This document shows positions 47,811-57,478 of a stretch of DNA of 64,000 bases, one piece after another (positions within the stretch are counted from its first letter, which is position 1; each line of letters begins with the position of its first letter). This stretch comes from an uncultured Oscillospiraceae bacterium (GTDB lineage Bacteria > Bacillota > Clostridia > Oscillospirales > Oscillospiraceae): positions 29,586 through 93,585 of the forward strand of contig CAJUKT010000107.1 in the NCBI GenBank assembly GCA_910587255.1. Direction: 5' to 3'. The notes below the pieces were generated by a model that saw only the letters and a program-made list of their open reading frames with translations, was not told the DNA's origin and searched no databases. A program made the translations under genes and the position numbers.

Positions 47811-48485
47811 ATGCCTCAATACCGGCATGAGTGGAAGCATGAGATCAATCTTGCCGACCGGCTGGCCCTCCGGGCCCGGCTCGGGGCGGTGTGCCGGGCC
47901 GATGGGCACGCGGCGGGCGGCAGCTACCGGGTCAGGAGCCTGTATTTTGACACGCCGGAGGACAAGGCCCTGCGGGAGAAAATCGACGGGGTGAACCGCC
48001 GGGAAAAGTTCCGCATCCGATATTACAACGGGGACGCCTCCCTCATCCGCCTGGAAAAGAAGAGCCGCCGGGACGGCTTGGGCACGAAAGCCACGGCGCA
48101 GCTGTCCGCCGCCGAGGCCCAGAACCTGGTGGACGGCAGGCTGGATTGGATGCTGGGCAGCGGCAGGCCGCTGGTGCAGGAGCTGTACCACAAAATGCGC
48201 GTCCAGGGCCTTCGGCCGCGCACCATTGTGGACTACACCCGGGAGCCCTTCGTCTACGCGCCGGGGAACGTGCGGGTGACGCTGGATTACGACATTCGCA
48301 CGGGGCTGGGGTGCGCCGGCTTTTTGAACCCCGGCTGTGTGACCATCCCGGCGGGGGATGCCTCCATTTTGGAGGTGAAGTGGGACGCTTTCCTGCCCGA
48401 TATCATCCGGGCCGCGGTGCAGCTGGAGGGACGGCGCGCCGCCGCCTTCTCCAAGTACGCCGCCTGCCGGATTTACGGCGTGTGA
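47811..48485 (+). CDS. VTC domain (polyphosphate polymerase-like) protein
   Basis: 224 residues. A VTC tunnel fold: YRHEWKHEINLADRLALRARL at the N-terminus, YRVRSLYFDTPEDKALREK, RIRYYNGDASLIRLEKKSRRDG and the closing FSKYAACR. The basic residues and the acidic LEVKWD site match the triphosphate tunnel architecture. In eukaryotes VTC4 makes polyphosphate. In bacteria this domain regularly travels with DUF4956 and CotH genes, as here, and its substrate is not known. The start at 47811 has AAAGGACG upstream; an earlier ATG at 47769 has none. Confidence 0.9.
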   Translation: MPQYRHEWKHEINLADRLALRARLGAVCRADGHAAGGSYRVRSLYFDTPEDKALREKIDGVNRREKFRIRYYNGDASLIRLEKKSRRDGLGTKATAQLSAAEAQNLVDGRLDWMLGSGRPLVQELYHKMRVQGLRPRTIVDYTREPFVYAPGNVRVTLDYDIRTGLGCAGFLNPGCVTIPAGDASILEVKWDAFLPDIIRAAVQLEGRRAAAFSKYAACRIYGV

Positions 48486-48539
48486 GCCGCCGCGGGCAGG
48501 CGGGGCGCAAATCCATCAACGAAAGGAACGAATCGTGTT

Positions 48540-49211
48540 ATGACATTCCAAGACATTTTCAAATCCAGCTTTCTGGACAACGTGAACAGCGTAAGCCTGC
48601 TGGACATGGCGCTGTCCCTGGTGCTGGCCTTCGGCATCGGGCTGTTCATCTTCCTGGTATACAAAAAGACCTTCTCCGGCGTGATGTACTCCTCCAGCTT
48701 CGGCGTAACCCTGGTGGCGATCACCATGATCACGGCCATGGTGATCCTGGCCGTCACCAGCAACGTGGTGCTCTCCCTGGGCATGGTGGGCGCGCTGTCC
48801 ATCGTCCGCTTCCGCACCGCCATTAAGGAGCCGCTGGATATCGCCTTCCTGTTCTGGTCCATCGCCGTGGGCATCGTGCTGGCGGCGGGGATGATCCCCC
48901 TGGCCGTCTTCGGCAGCGTGGTCATCGGCGTGATCCTGCTGGTGTTCGTCAACAGGAAGTCCGTTGAAAACCCATACATTCTGGTGCTCCAGTGCGCGGA
49001 CCAGGAGGCGGAGGGCCATGCGTGGGCGTTTTTGGAGCACAATACCCGCCGCTGTGCCGTCAAGAGCAAAACGGCCCGGCAGGGCCTCGTCGAGCTGAAC
49101 CTGGAGATCCGGCTGAGCAGCGGCGACACCGGCTTCATCAATACCCTGGCCGGGATGGAGGGCGTCCACAGCGCCGTGCTGGTGAGCTACAACGGCGACT
49201 ATATGGGGTGA
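48540..49211 (+). CDS. DUF4956 membrane protein
   Basis: 223 residues with four predicted membrane helices in residues 20-142 and a small C-terminal cytoplasmic ferredoxin-like domain (about 150-223). The signature LGMVGALSIVRFRTAIKEPLD lies between helices 3 and 4, and SSFGVTLVAITMITAMVI forms helix 2. The function is unknown. Conserved linkage with VTC and CotH suggests a phosphoryl- or polyphosphate-related membrane complex. AAAGGAACG precedes the ATG. The CotH gene starts four bases after its stop. Confidence 0.88.
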   Translation: MTFQDIFKSSFLDNVNSVSLLDMALSLVLAFGIGLFIFLVYKKTFSGVMYSSSFGVTLVAITMITAMVILAVTSNVVLSLGMVGALSIVRFRTAIKEPLDIAFLFWSIAVGIVLAAGMIPLAVFGSVVIGVILLVFVNRKSVENPYILVLQCADQEAEGHAWAFLEHNTRRCAVKSKTARQGLVELNLEIRLSSGDTGFINTLAGMEGVHSAVLVSYNGDYMG

Positions 49212-49215
49212 GGCC

Positions 49216-51219
49216 ATGTCGACCCATAAGCAGATTGACCGTATCTGTGCGGCGGCCATCATTCTCTCCCTGCTGCTGGCCCTCCTGTTCATGAACGCGG
49301 AGGCCCTGGGGGCGCGCCCCGCCCCGGCGGCCATGGGGTATGAGGCCCGGCTGTTCGACACGTCAAGGGTGCATACCATTGAGATCGTCATGGACGGTTG
49401 GGACGCGTTCATCGACACCTGTGAAAACGAGGAATATGCCGCCTGCTCGGTGGTCATTGACAACGAGGGGTACAAAAATGTGGGCATCCGAGCCAAGGGA
49501 AACACCTCCCTGTCCACCGTGTCCCAGATGGGCAGCGACCGGTACAGCTTTAAAATCGAGTTTGACCAGTACGACAGCGGCAAAACCTATTACGGCCTGG
49601 ATAAGCTGTGCCTGAATAACCTGATCCAGGACAACACCATGATGAAGGACTACCTCACATACCGGCTGATGGCGGGCTTTGGGGTAAACGCGCCGCTGTG
49701 CAGCTATGCATACATCACCGTCAACGGGGAGGACTGGGGGCTGTATCTGGCGGTGGAGGGGGTGGAGGACGCCTTTCTCCAGCGCAATTACGGCCGGGAC
49801 CACGGCGAGCTCTATAAGCCGGACAGCATGAGCTTCGGCGGGGGCCGGGGCAATGGCCGGGATTTCGATATGGAGGACTTCATGAACGGCGACGGCGGGG
49901 ATCAGGGCGGCATGGGGCCGTCCCGGCCGCAGGAGACGGGCCCGGAGGGCTTTGACCCGGCCTCCTCCGGCGGGCAGTCCCCGGACCAGGAGGCCGGAGA
50001 CCGGCCGCAGCAGGGCGCTCCCCCCGCCTGGGCGAACGGCGGGCAGTCCTTCCAGCGGGAGGCCGGGTCCGCTTCGGAGGGGTTCGACCCCTCCGCACTG
50101 TTTGGCGGCGGCGGGCCGGGCGGCTTCGGCGGCATGGGCTCCAGCGATGTGAAGCTGCAATATGCCGGCGACGACCCGGACAGCTATCCCAACATCTTCG
50201 GCAGCGCCAAAACCGAACTATCCGGCGCCGACCAGGCCCGGCTCATCCGGGCGCTGAAGGCGCTGGACGGCGGGGACGCGGAAAGCGCCCTGGATATCGA
50301 CCAGGTGCTGCGGTATTTCGTGGTCCATAACTTTGTGGTCAACGCCGACGGCTACACCGGCTCCATGGTGCACAACTACTATCTCTATGAGCAGGACGGG
50401 CAGATGTCCATGATCCCCTGGGACTATAACCTGGCCTTTGGCACCTTTCAGAGCGGCGACGCGTCCGGGGCGGTGAACGACCCCATCGACACCCCCCTGT
50501 CCGTCACCGGGGACGGCAGCCGCCCCATGGCCGACTGGATACTCGCCCGCCAGGAGTACACCCAGCTGTACCACCAGTATTTCCGGGAATTCCTGGACAG
50601 CGCCGGATGGGCCGCCATTATTGAGCAGGCGTATGGCCTGATTGCCCCCTATGTGGAGCGGGACCCCACCAAATTCTGCACCTACCAGGAGTTTGAGGCC
50701 GGGGTGCAGGCGCTGACCGCCTTCTGCACGCTTCGCTCCCAGAGCGTGGACGGCCAGCTCTCCGGCTCCATCCCCTCCACAAACAAGGGGCAGGCTGCGG
50801 ACAGCTCCAATCTGGTGGACGCCTCCACCCTCAGCCTGGCCCAAATGGGCACAATGGAAGAGGGCCGCCCCGGCGCAGGCAGCGCTTTCCTGGGAGGGCC
50901 CGGCGGGGAAAGCAGTGCTTTCCCAGGAGAGCCAGGCGGGGAAAGCGATACTTTCCCGGAGGGCGGCGGCGTCCCCGCCATGGGAGACGGCGATGCAATC
51001 GGAAACCGCCGGCCGGCCGGCGGCGCGCAAGCGCAGGACGGCTTCCCCGGCAGTTTTCGGCACAGCGGGGGAGCTCCCGGCGGGGAAAGCGCCAAAATTG
51101 ACGCGGCCGCCCTGGCCCTGCTGGGCATATCGGTTTTGACCCTTTTGGCCGGCATCCTGGTTTCCTTCCGCTTCAGGCGGTCCGGGCGGCTGCGCGCAAG
51201 GGGAACCTCTCCCGGCTGA
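49216..51219 (+). CDS. CotH-family spore coat kinase-like protein, membrane-anchored
   Basis: 667 residues. An N-terminal membrane helix (about 8-26) is followed by a CotH kinase fold: NVGIRAKGNTS, DRYSFKIEFDQYDSGKTYYG, LNNLIQDNTMMKDYLTYRLM, EDWGLYLAVEGVEDAFLQRN and HNFVVNADGYTGSMVHNY with MSMIPWDYNLAFG. A Gly/Pro-rich insert (about 210-315) splits the domain. A low-complexity GGES repeat region precedes a C-terminal membrane helix (about 628-652) and a basic tail. CotH phosphorylates coat proteins on Ser in Bacillus. Here the two membrane helices point to a surface-anchored relative. Confidence 0.9.
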   Translation: MSTHKQIDRICAAAIILSLLLALLFMNAEALGARPAPAAMGYEARLFDTSRVHTIEIVMDGWDAFIDTCENEEYAACSVVIDNEGYKNVGIRAKGNTSLSTVSQMGSDRYSFKIEFDQYDSGKTYYGLDKLCLNNLIQDNTMMKDYLTYRLMAGFGVNAPLCSYAYITVNGEDWGLYLAVEGVEDAFLQRNYGRDHGELYKPDSMSFGGGRGNGRDFDMEDFMNGDGGDQGGMGPSRPQETGPEGFDPASSGGQSPDQEAGDRPQQGAPPAWANGGQSFQREAGSASEGFDPSALFGGGGPGGFGGMGSSDVKLQYAGDDPDSYPNIFGSAKTELSGADQARLIRALKALDGGDAESALDIDQVLRYFVVHNFVVNADGYTGSMVHNYYLYEQDGQMSMIPWDYNLAFGTFQSGDASGAVNDPIDTPLSVTGDGSRPMADWILARQEYTQLYHQYFREFLDSAGWAAIIEQAYGLIAPYVERDPTKFCTYQEFEAGVQALTAFCTLRSQSVDGQLSGSIPSTNKGQAADSSNLVDASTLSLAQMGTMEEGRPGAGSAFLGGPGGESSAFPGEPGGESDTFPEGGGVPAMGDGDAIGNRRPAGGAQAQDGFPGSFRHSGGAPGGESAKIDAAALALLGISVLTLLAGILVSFRFRRSGRLRARGTSPG

Positions 51220-51292
51220 CGCCCCTTGGGCGGACAGTCTATGGGTTTTGTCCCGCCGCAGCGGCTTTGCCCCGCGAATTTGTGCGAAGATA

Positions 51293-51323
51293 AGGAGCGC
51301 CGGCCCCGTGGGCCGGCGCTCCT
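51293..51323 (-). terminator. GC hairpin between convergent CotH and desulfidase genes
   Basis: AGGAGCGCCGGCCC / GGGCCGGCGCTCCT, a 14-pair stem with a 3-base loop; minus-strand continuation TTATCTTCG is weakly U-rich. Confidence 0.6.
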
Positions 51324-51359
51324 CTGCGCGGCGGAAAAATGGGACGGTGCATCCCTCCG

Positions 51360-52640
51360 TCAGCTCTCCACCATAATGCGCAGGATCTCCTCATCGGTGG
51401 ATTCCATGCCGTTTTTCGCCATGCGGCAGAAGTTGTCGATGGTCTGCTCATACCTGTCCTTCACCAGGCCCTCGCCGGGGCGGAACACCCGGCCCCGCTT
51501 GGCCATCTCATATCCCATGAGCCCCGCTTCGATAGACGAGGATATTTTCGCCGCGCAGGAGGATTTCGCCCCATCGCACACCACGCCGCCGATATTGCCC
51601 AGGGCGTTGGTGATGATCACCCCCATAATATCGGCGTCCGCCCCCTGGAGGAACGCGATGCCGCAGGCGGCGGCCGTTCCGGCGCTGACCGCGCCGCAAA
51701 AGGCGGACAACCGGCCCACCTTGTACTTCTGCATGATGGCAATCAGGTTGGATACCGCCAGGGCCCGGCACAGCTCCTCATGGGAGCTCCCCAATTCCTT
51801 GGCGTATTCAATAACCGGCACAGACACGGTAATGCCCTGGTTTCCGCTGCCCGAATTGATGACCACCGGCATTTCGCAGCCGTTCATCCGCGCATCCGAG
51901 CCCGCGGCCGCGGCGGCCCTGGCCCGGACCCCCACCGAATCCCCATATACGTCCAGCAGCGTCTGGCCAACCATTTCGCCCCAGCTGCCGGTAAGGCCCT
52001 CCTGGGCGATGGCGCTGTTATAGACGATCTGCCTGTCCAGCACCTGCGTCACCCCGGAGAGGTCCGCCGTCCTGCCGTAGGCCGCGATCTTTTCCAGCGT
52101 CAGGCAGGAGCAGTCAACGCCGCCTCCCTCCACCGCGGTCGGGTCGTGGGGCACATCGTATACGGTCTGCCCATTTTTCTCCATATGGACAATGCGGTTA
52201 TGCTCGTGCATAATTTCCACCATGCAGCTGTCCCCGCCCCGGCGGCAGGAAATGATGATGTGCAGCTTGGCGGAGGTCTCCAGCAGCCGGACCTCACACA
52301 TTTTTTCCGCCAAAAGCCTTTTGGTCAGGGCCAAATCCTCCTGCGTCACGGTGGCCAGAACCTCCAGCTCCCTGGAGGCGTCTCCCCCCACAGCGCCCAG
52401 GACGGCCGCCGCCTCGATCCCCCGCAGGTCCACCGACATCGGCACCACCACCGCCCTGGCATTTTTAATGAGGTTCCCGCTGCACTCCACCGTCATGCGC
52501 TCGGGCAGGGCGCCCAGCAGCTCCCTGGCCTTCGCCGCGCCGTATGCGATGGCGATGGGCTCCGTACAGCCCAGCGCCGTGAGCAGCTCCCCATTTAGAA
52601 TCGCGTCGAATTTACGGCAATCATCCATGCACAAGTTCAT
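51360..52640 (-). CDS. L-cysteine desulfidase / UPF0597 family (YhaM/CyuA-like)
   Basis: 426 residues. It matches the serine-dehydratase-alpha-like UPF0597 family: ALGCTEPIAIAYGAAKA at the N-terminus, SGNLIKNARAVVVP, VINSGSGNQGITVSVP and the FCGAVSAGTAAACGIAFLQGA region. Conserved Cys residues (GCTEP, FCGAV, AACGI, VVCDGAKSSC) are those that hold the oxygen-labile [4Fe-4S] cluster. It would split L-cysteine to pyruvate, ammonia and sulfide. As the last gene of an operon with a peptidase and an ATC-hydrolase-like protein, a degradative cysteine role fits. Serine dehydration is the main alternative. Confidence 0.85.
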   Translation of the reverse strand: MNLCMDDCRKFDAILNGELLTALGCTEPIAIAYGAAKARELLGALPERMTVECSGNLIKNARAVVVPMSVDLRGIEAAAVLGAVGGDASRELEVLATVTQEDLALTKRLLAEKMCEVRLLETSAKLHIIISCRRGGDSCMVEIMHEHNRIVHMEKNGQTVYDVPHDPTAVEGGGVDCSCLTLEKIAAYGRTADLSGVTQVLDRQIVYNSAIAQEGLTGSWGEMVGQTLLDVYGDSVGVRARAAAAAGSDARMNGCEMPVVINSGSGNQGITVSVPVIEYAKELGSSHEELCRALAVSNLIAIMQKYKVGRLSAFCGAVSAGTAAACGIAFLQGADADIMGVIITNALGNIGGVVCDGAKSSCAAKISSSIEAGLMGYEMAKRGRVFRPGEGLVKDRYEQTIDNFCRMAKNGMESTDEEILRIMVES

Positions 52641-52676
52641 GATTCTTCCTCCTTTTCTTCCTGTACAGGCGCATTG

Positions 52677-54116
52677 TCATCCACAGCGCTCCGGGCCATG
52701 GTGCTGGAGCGCCGGCGAAGCCGTCCCCCCGTCCGTCCCGCCCCCCAAGCGGTACAGGGCGTAGCACACGATGTCCGCGTGCTCGAAAAAGTCGGGGATG
52801 GCCACAAACTCGTCCGGGGCGTGGACCGCGCCGCCGCAGCCGCCAAAGGCCACCAGGCGGCCTTGGAATTTCTTGGCATAGGTTCCGCCGGCGATGGCTG
52901 TGCACCTGGGCTCCGGCTTTCCCTTGTCCAGGCAGACCTCCCGCAGGATGGCAAAGTCCCTTTCGCTGGTGCAGCAGTGCCCATCCACCGCGGAAAGCAC
53001 CTGAAATCCCAGCCCTTCCTCGTCCGCTTTTTGCCGCAGCCCCTCCTGGATGGCCCGGGAATCGGTGACGGTGGGATAGCGGATATCGCCCACCGCCCAG
53101 ATCCGCCGTCCATCCGTCTTGAGGAGGCCCAGATTCATTGTAAGGCTGCCCATATGCTCATCCCGGCAGGCGATTCCCAAACGGGGAACGCCCCAGTCAA
53201 AGCCGATATACTCGTCAATAAACCGCGTCAGGGGGTCCGCCCGCTCCCCCAGCACCCGGCAGGCAAAGCGGGCATACAGGGATATGGCGTTGCGCCCCTC
53301 CTCCGGCATGGCCGCGTGGGCCGACACTCCTTCAAAGGCCACCGTCAGGCACTCCCCGTCCTGCGTCCACTTCAGGCCCGGCGCGGCAAGCGCCTCCTCC
53401 AGGCGCTCCCGCTCCTCCCCTGTCAAGCGTCCTGTATCGAACACCGCCTCGGCAGAGTCGGGCACCATATTGGGGGCCACCCCCCCGGCAGCGCCGGCCA
53501 TCGGGCTCCCGGCGGGGATCTGCCCCTCCAAAACCAGCTCCATTCGACCCTTTTCCGCGTTTACAATGTCATAGCCGTCGCTGTCAGGGGTAAATCCGAA
53601 GGCGGGCAGAGGCTGGGTCTCAAAATAGTGCTCCATATCCTCCATCCCGGTCTCCTCCGCGCAGCCGTAAATAACCCGAATCCGCCGCCGGGGCCGGTAC
53701 CCCAGCTCCTTCATGCACCGCAGGGCGTATAGCCCGGCAATCACGCCGGGCTTGTCGTCCCCCGCCCCCCTGGCGTAGATGACCCCGTCCTGCTCCTGCG
53801 CCCCAAAGGGCGGATGGCTCCAGCCGTCCCCCGGGGGCACCACGTCCAGGTGCGCCACGGCGCAGACATACTCCTGCCCCCGGCCATATTCGCTGTAGCC
53901 GGCGAAGTAATCCAGATTCACCGTCTCCAATCCGAAGCGCCGGGAAAGCCCCAGCACATAGTCAAGGGCCTCCCGGTTCCCCGGGCCAAAGGGAGCGCCG
54001 CTCCGGCGCTCTCCCCTGACCGAGTTTATTCTGAGCAGCGCCTTGAAGTGGCGCAGCATTTCCTCCTGGTAGCCCGTCATTTTCTCTTGAAGGGCCTTGC
54101 CCATGGCGTCTATCAT
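52677..54116 (-). CDS. M20 family metallo-dipeptidase (PepV-like)
   Basis: 479 residues. The dizinc-site motifs of M20 peptidases are present: AHLDVVPPGDGW (His/Asp, about residue 90), GAGDDKPG (bridging Asp), EETGMEDMEHY (catalytic Glu), and DSDGYDIVNAEKG. The C-terminal GGTYAKKFQGRLVAFG and VHAPDEFV supply the last His. The inserted lid domain spans about 185-370. It should cleave dipeptides or related N-acyl amino acids in the cytoplasm. In this operon a cysteinyl dipeptide or N-carbamoyl-cysteine is a reasonable substrate; that is inference. Confidence 0.9.
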   Translation of the reverse strand: MIDAMGKALQEKMTGYQEEMLRHFKALLRINSVRGERRSGAPFGPGNREALDYVLGLSRRFGLETVNLDYFAGYSEYGRGQEYVCAVAHLDVVPPGDGWSHPPFGAQEQDGVIYARGAGDDKPGVIAGLYALRCMKELGYRPRRRIRVIYGCAEETGMEDMEHYFETQPLPAFGFTPDSDGYDIVNAEKGRMELVLEGQIPAGSPMAGAAGGVAPNMVPDSAEAVFDTGRLTGEERERLEEALAAPGLKWTQDGECLTVAFEGVSAHAAMPEEGRNAISLYARFACRVLGERADPLTRFIDEYIGFDWGVPRLGIACRDEHMGSLTMNLGLLKTDGRRIWAVGDIRYPTVTDSRAIQEGLRQKADEEGLGFQVLSAVDGHCCTSERDFAILREVCLDKGKPEPRCTAIAGGTYAKKFQGRLVAFGGCGGAVHAPDEFVAIPDFFEHADIVCYALYRLGGGTDGGTASPALQHHGPERCG

Positions 54117-54129
54117 CGCTTACCCCGCC

Positions 54130-55473
54130 TCAATGGATCAGCAGCATGGTCATCGCCCAGATAATGGGCATGGAGATCACGGTCCGCTCCAGGAACACCA
54201 GGAGTATCTTACCCAGGTTGAAATCCACCTTGGAGCGCAGCATCATAACGCCGATTTCGGACAGGTAGATGATTTGGGCGATGGCCATGCAGAAGATGAA
54301 GAAGCGGGTGCTGATGCTGGTGATGCTTCCGGCCATGGCGATGGGAAGGAACTGATCCAAAAAGCCGGTGAGCAGCATGGGGGCGGCCGCCTCCGCCTCG
54401 GCAAAGCCCATCAGGTTCAAAACAGGTACAAACGGCATGGTCAGTATTTTGAAGATAGGCGTGTACTCGTTGACGATCATGCCGGTGCAGGCCACGAACA
54501 TGACCATGGGCAGTACGTCAAACCACACGCTGCAAATGCTCTGAACGCCCTTGATGAGGAATTTCCCCACGCTCATCTCGGCGGCGCGGTCCACGGCGCA
54601 CTCCAAGGCCCACCGGGCCTTGCCGATATTCTGGGGAACCTCCTCCTTAATCTCAGTGGTGCCCTCGGCGTACTCGTCCTTGGCCTTGTTCAGGGGATAC
54701 ACCCTGGGCAGGATGATGGCGCAGGGGATTACCGCCGCGTAGATGGCCAGCACGGCCGGCAGAAAATACTCCTCCAGGCCGCAGGTCCGGGCCAGAATGA
54801 AAATGAAGCTGAACGCGGCAGTGGAAAAGCAGGTCATGATGACGCAGGCTTCCCGCTTGGTATAGTAGCCGTCCTTGTACTGCCCGGAGGTAAGCAGAGC
54901 GCCGGTCAGGCTGCTGCCCACCCAGGAGGCGATGCAGTCCAGGGACGCCCGGCCGGGAAGGGTGAACAGGGGCCGCATCAGGCTGCGCACCAGAATGCCC
55001 ACATAGTCCATGATGCCGAAGTCGGTCAGCAGGCTGATCAGGAAGCAGGTGCCTACCATCAGGGTCAGGATGGTGGTGACAATGTAGTAAGCCTCGCCGC
55101 CGGTGGCCGAGTTCCAGATAAACTCCGGCCCCACTTGAAACAGGTAGCACACCACATACACAAAGCCGATGATACGCACGCCCATGATGACGGGGCTCAC
55201 GTCAAACAGGCTGCGCAGGGTTTTGTGGCCGGAGACCAGCTTGGGCTTAGCAACTTTCACGATGATGGGAACCACCGCCGCCACCCCCAGAAACAGAAGG
55301 GACAGCTGATCCACCACCGGGGTCATCCACTGCTGAATCACGTCGCACAGCAGGGACACGCCCAGGACATACTTCCCCCCGATTTTCATGGGGATCAGAA
55401 ACAGGCACGCGCCCAGAAGGGATGGGATCAGGAATTTCAGGATCTGTGCCGCTGTCAGGGTCCGCTTTTCCAT
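54130..55473 (-). CDS. YjiH family membrane protein (nucleoside-recognition/Gate domain)
   Basis: 447 residues with about ten membrane helices, including the Gate-domain stretch RASLDCIASWVGSSLTGALLTSGQY and a late TGFLDQFLPIAMAGSI. YjiH proteins are predicted transporters of unknown substrate. Placed between a dipeptidase and an ATC-hydrolase-like gene, it may be the uptake route for the compound degraded here. The ATG at 55473 follows GAGGAGG; 16 further upstream in-frame residues were rejected. Confidence 0.85.
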   Translation of the reverse strand: MEKRTLTAAQILKFLIPSLLGACLFLIPMKIGGKYVLGVSLLCDVIQQWMTPVVDQLSLLFLGVAAVVPIIVKVAKPKLVSGHKTLRSLFDVSPVIMGVRIIGFVYVVCYLFQVGPEFIWNSATGGEAYYIVTTILTLMVGTCFLISLLTDFGIMDYVGILVRSLMRPLFTLPGRASLDCIASWVGSSLTGALLTSGQYKDGYYTKREACVIMTCFSTAAFSFIFILARTCGLEEYFLPAVLAIYAAVIPCAIILPRVYPLNKAKDEYAEGTTEIKEEVPQNIGKARWALECAVDRAAEMSVGKFLIKGVQSICSVWFDVLPMVMFVACTGMIVNEYTPIFKILTMPFVPVLNLMGFAEAEAAAPMLLTGFLDQFLPIAMAGSITSISTRFFIFCMAIAQIIYLSEIGVMMLRSKVDFNLGKILLVFLERTVISMPIIWAMTMLLIH

Positions 55474-55487
55474 GGCGCGCCCTCCTC

Positions 55488-55988
55488 TCATGCCTTCAGC
55501 CGGAAGGTCAGCTCGCAGCACGAGCCCCCCTCGGCAATGGTCTCTCCCAGCTCGAAATCCAAGCCGCAGGATTTCGCGATATTCCGATCCCCATCCATGG
55601 CGATGTCACACAGCTTGGCCACTTCCTGGTCAGAGCAGCCGATGGCCTGCCACCCGGCCACCAGGGGGCAGTGGTGGAACTTGATCCACAGCAGCCCGTC
55701 CGTGCTTTCCAGAATCTCCATATCGAAATATTTCTGAAAGTCCTCGTCGGCAAACACCTGGGCAAAGCTCTTCAGGCTGCTGTGATCCTCCCAGCAGGCG
55801 TTGAGGTCCGCACCCTGAAAACAGCCGCAGCGGGAGGTGGCGGCCCTGGCCGCGTCCTCCCAGTCGGCCCCCCGCTTTTTCGCCTCATCCAGAAGCAGGT
55901 AAAGCCACTGGGCCCGGTGCTGCATGGCGCCGCGGACCTTTTGCACGTATTCCTCCTGGCAGATGGGCTTGTTTTTAATGTTGGACAT
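55488..55988 (-). CDS. L-2-amino-thiazoline-4-carboxylic acid hydrolase-like protein
   Basis: 166 residues with the ATC hydrolase family pattern: TSRCGCFQGADLNACWEDH, WIKFHHCPLVAGWQAIGCSDQEVAKLCDIAMDGDRN, and GGSCCELTFRLK at the C-terminus. Conserved Cys and His residues suggest a catalytic or metal site. The named reaction opens the thiazoline ring of ATC to give N-carbamoyl-cysteine. Many clostridial members may have other substrates. The ATG at 55988 has GGAG 6 bases upstream. Confidence 0.75.
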   Translation of the reverse strand: MSNIKNKPICQEEYVQKVRGAMQHRAQWLYLLLDEAKKRGADWEDAARAATSRCGCFQGADLNACWEDHSSLKSFAQVFADEDFQKYFDMEILESTDGLLWIKFHHCPLVAGWQAIGCSDQEVAKLCDIAMDGDRNIAKSCGLDFELGETIAEGGSCCELTFRLKA

Positions 55989-56015
55989 GATATTCTCCAG
56001 CTCCCTTCTTTGCAA

Positions 56016-57185
56016 TTACAGATAAAGCCTTTTCCGTTGGTACGCATTTTGCAGGATGCCCATGTAATCCTCCGCTCGGATCTCCCTTCGGTTGTCCCGG
56101 CTCAAGGCGTTCTCCGCCGACCGGCGGGCTATGTCCTGGAAGTCTGCCGGATTGACCTGCTTGAAATCGGAGAAGGCCGGGATCTGCAATTCCTCCACCA
56201 GCTTTTCCACAAAGCGGACGGCCCGCATTCCGTTCTCCTCATCCCCCGCCCCCGCCTGGGCTGCTCCCAGCTGGCCGGCAATCCGGGCATAGTAGCCGTC
56301 GTTCCCCGGGCGGTTGAACTCCATCACGTAGGGCAAAAACAGGGAGTTTGCCACCCCATGGGGGATGTGGTAGGTGACGCCCACCACCTCGGCTACGGCG
56401 TGGACCGCGCCTACGTTTGCGTTGATGAACGCCGCCCCCGCCATGGTGCTGGCCAGCATCATGGCGCTTTGGGCCTCCTGATCCCGGGGATTTTCCCAGC
56501 AGCGCTTCAAATTCTGCCCGATCAGCTCCATGGCCTGGAGCGCCAGGGCGTTGGAGATCGGATTTGCCACCCCGGAGGCCGCGGTATAGGCCTCGATGGC
56601 GTGGGTCAGCGCGTCCACCCCGCAGGAGGCAGCCAGCTTTGGGGGCAGCGTGGTCAGCAGGAGCGGGTCGCATACCGCCACATCGGGGGAGAGGCTGTCC
56701 GAATCCATGATGGTCATTTTGTAGTTCTCTTTTGTGTTGGTGATCACCGCCACATAGGTTACTTCACTGCCGGTTCCCGCCGTAGTGGGCACACAGACAA
56801 GGGGAAGCATCCGTTTGGGGATAACCGCGCCGTCCAGCTCCCGGCAGCTCTTCCCATTGGCGGCTATGGCCGCCATCGCTTTGGACTGGTCCATCACGCT
56901 CCCCCCGCCCAGGGCCACAATCAGCTCGATCCCCTGCTCCCGGCAGAAGAGAGCCCCCTTGTCACAGTCCACGTCAATCGGCTCCGGCTGGAGCTGGGTG
57001 TAGACCACGCATTCTATTGCGTGCTCCCTCAGCCTCCTTTGTATCTCGGCCGCCGCCGGGGTGTTCAGCAAAAAGGAATCGGTGCACAGCATCACCTTCC
57101 TGACCCCAAAGCGCCGGACAATCCCGCCGATCCCTTCCAGGCAGCCGCACCCTGTCACCAGCTTGGTGCGCATCGAAAACTCCAT
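56016..57185 (-). CDS. Iron-containing alcohol dehydrogenase family protein
   Basis: 389 residues, a group III (iron) dehydrogenase. The nucleotide-binding ALGGGSVMDQSKAMA and PTTAGTGSEVTYVAVI precede the metal-binding Asp and His residues in DALTHAIEAY, HAVAEVVGVTYHIPHGVANSLFLPYV. It should reduce an aldehyde or oxidise an alcohol with NAD(P)H. AAGGAGG precedes the ATG. As the first gene of the cysteine-type operon it may act on a product aldehyde, but nothing in the sequence fixes this. Confidence 0.92.
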   Translation of the reverse strand: MEFSMRTKLVTGCGCLEGIGGIVRRFGVRKVMLCTDSFLLNTPAAAEIQRRLREHAIECVVYTQLQPEPIDVDCDKGALFCREQGIELIVALGGGSVMDQSKAMAAIAANGKSCRELDGAVIPKRMLPLVCVPTTAGTGSEVTYVAVITNTKENYKMTIMDSDSLSPDVAVCDPLLLTTLPPKLAASCGVDALTHAIEAYTAASGVANPISNALALQAMELIGQNLKRCWENPRDQEAQSAMMLASTMAGAAFINANVGAVHAVAEVVGVTYHIPHGVANSLFLPYVMEFNRPGNDGYYARIAGQLGAAQAGAGDEENGMRAVRFVEKLVEELQIPAFSDFKQVNPADFQDIARRSAENALSRDNRREIRAEDYMGILQNAYQRKRLYL

Positions 57186-57220
57186 TGAGAACTCCTCCTT
57201 TCTTTGTTATTTCCATAACG

Positions 57221-57251
57221 ATTCTAATCTATATACCTGCTATATATTCAA
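57221..57251 (-). promoter_or_regulatory. MerR-type promoter with 19-base spacer for the dehydrogenase-desulfidase operon
   Basis: Minus strand TTGAAT (57246-57251), 19 bases, TAGAAT (57221-57226). The long spacer contains a dyad TATATA-GCAGG-TATATA-like element, the hallmark of MerR-activated promoters. The divergent gene encodes a MerR protein. A second dyad, TATGGT-ATAGTA-ACCATA (57423-57440), precedes that gene. Confidence 0.7.
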
Positions 57252-57478
57252 GGGCTTTTTCTAAGTTTTCAGCTTTGCACAAAGGCCAGCAGTGTAAATT
57301 GTGCACTATCCCCATAATTCGTCTTGTTGTCCAATATATCACCAGGTTTCTCCTGGATCTTATGGTTAATTTTTCTTTCCGATGGAAAATTTTTTAAAAT
57401 TAGAGTGCTTTTTTATCTCCGCTATGGTATAGTAACCATATAATAAAGATCAATTTTCCTGCAAGCGAGGTCGTCAAT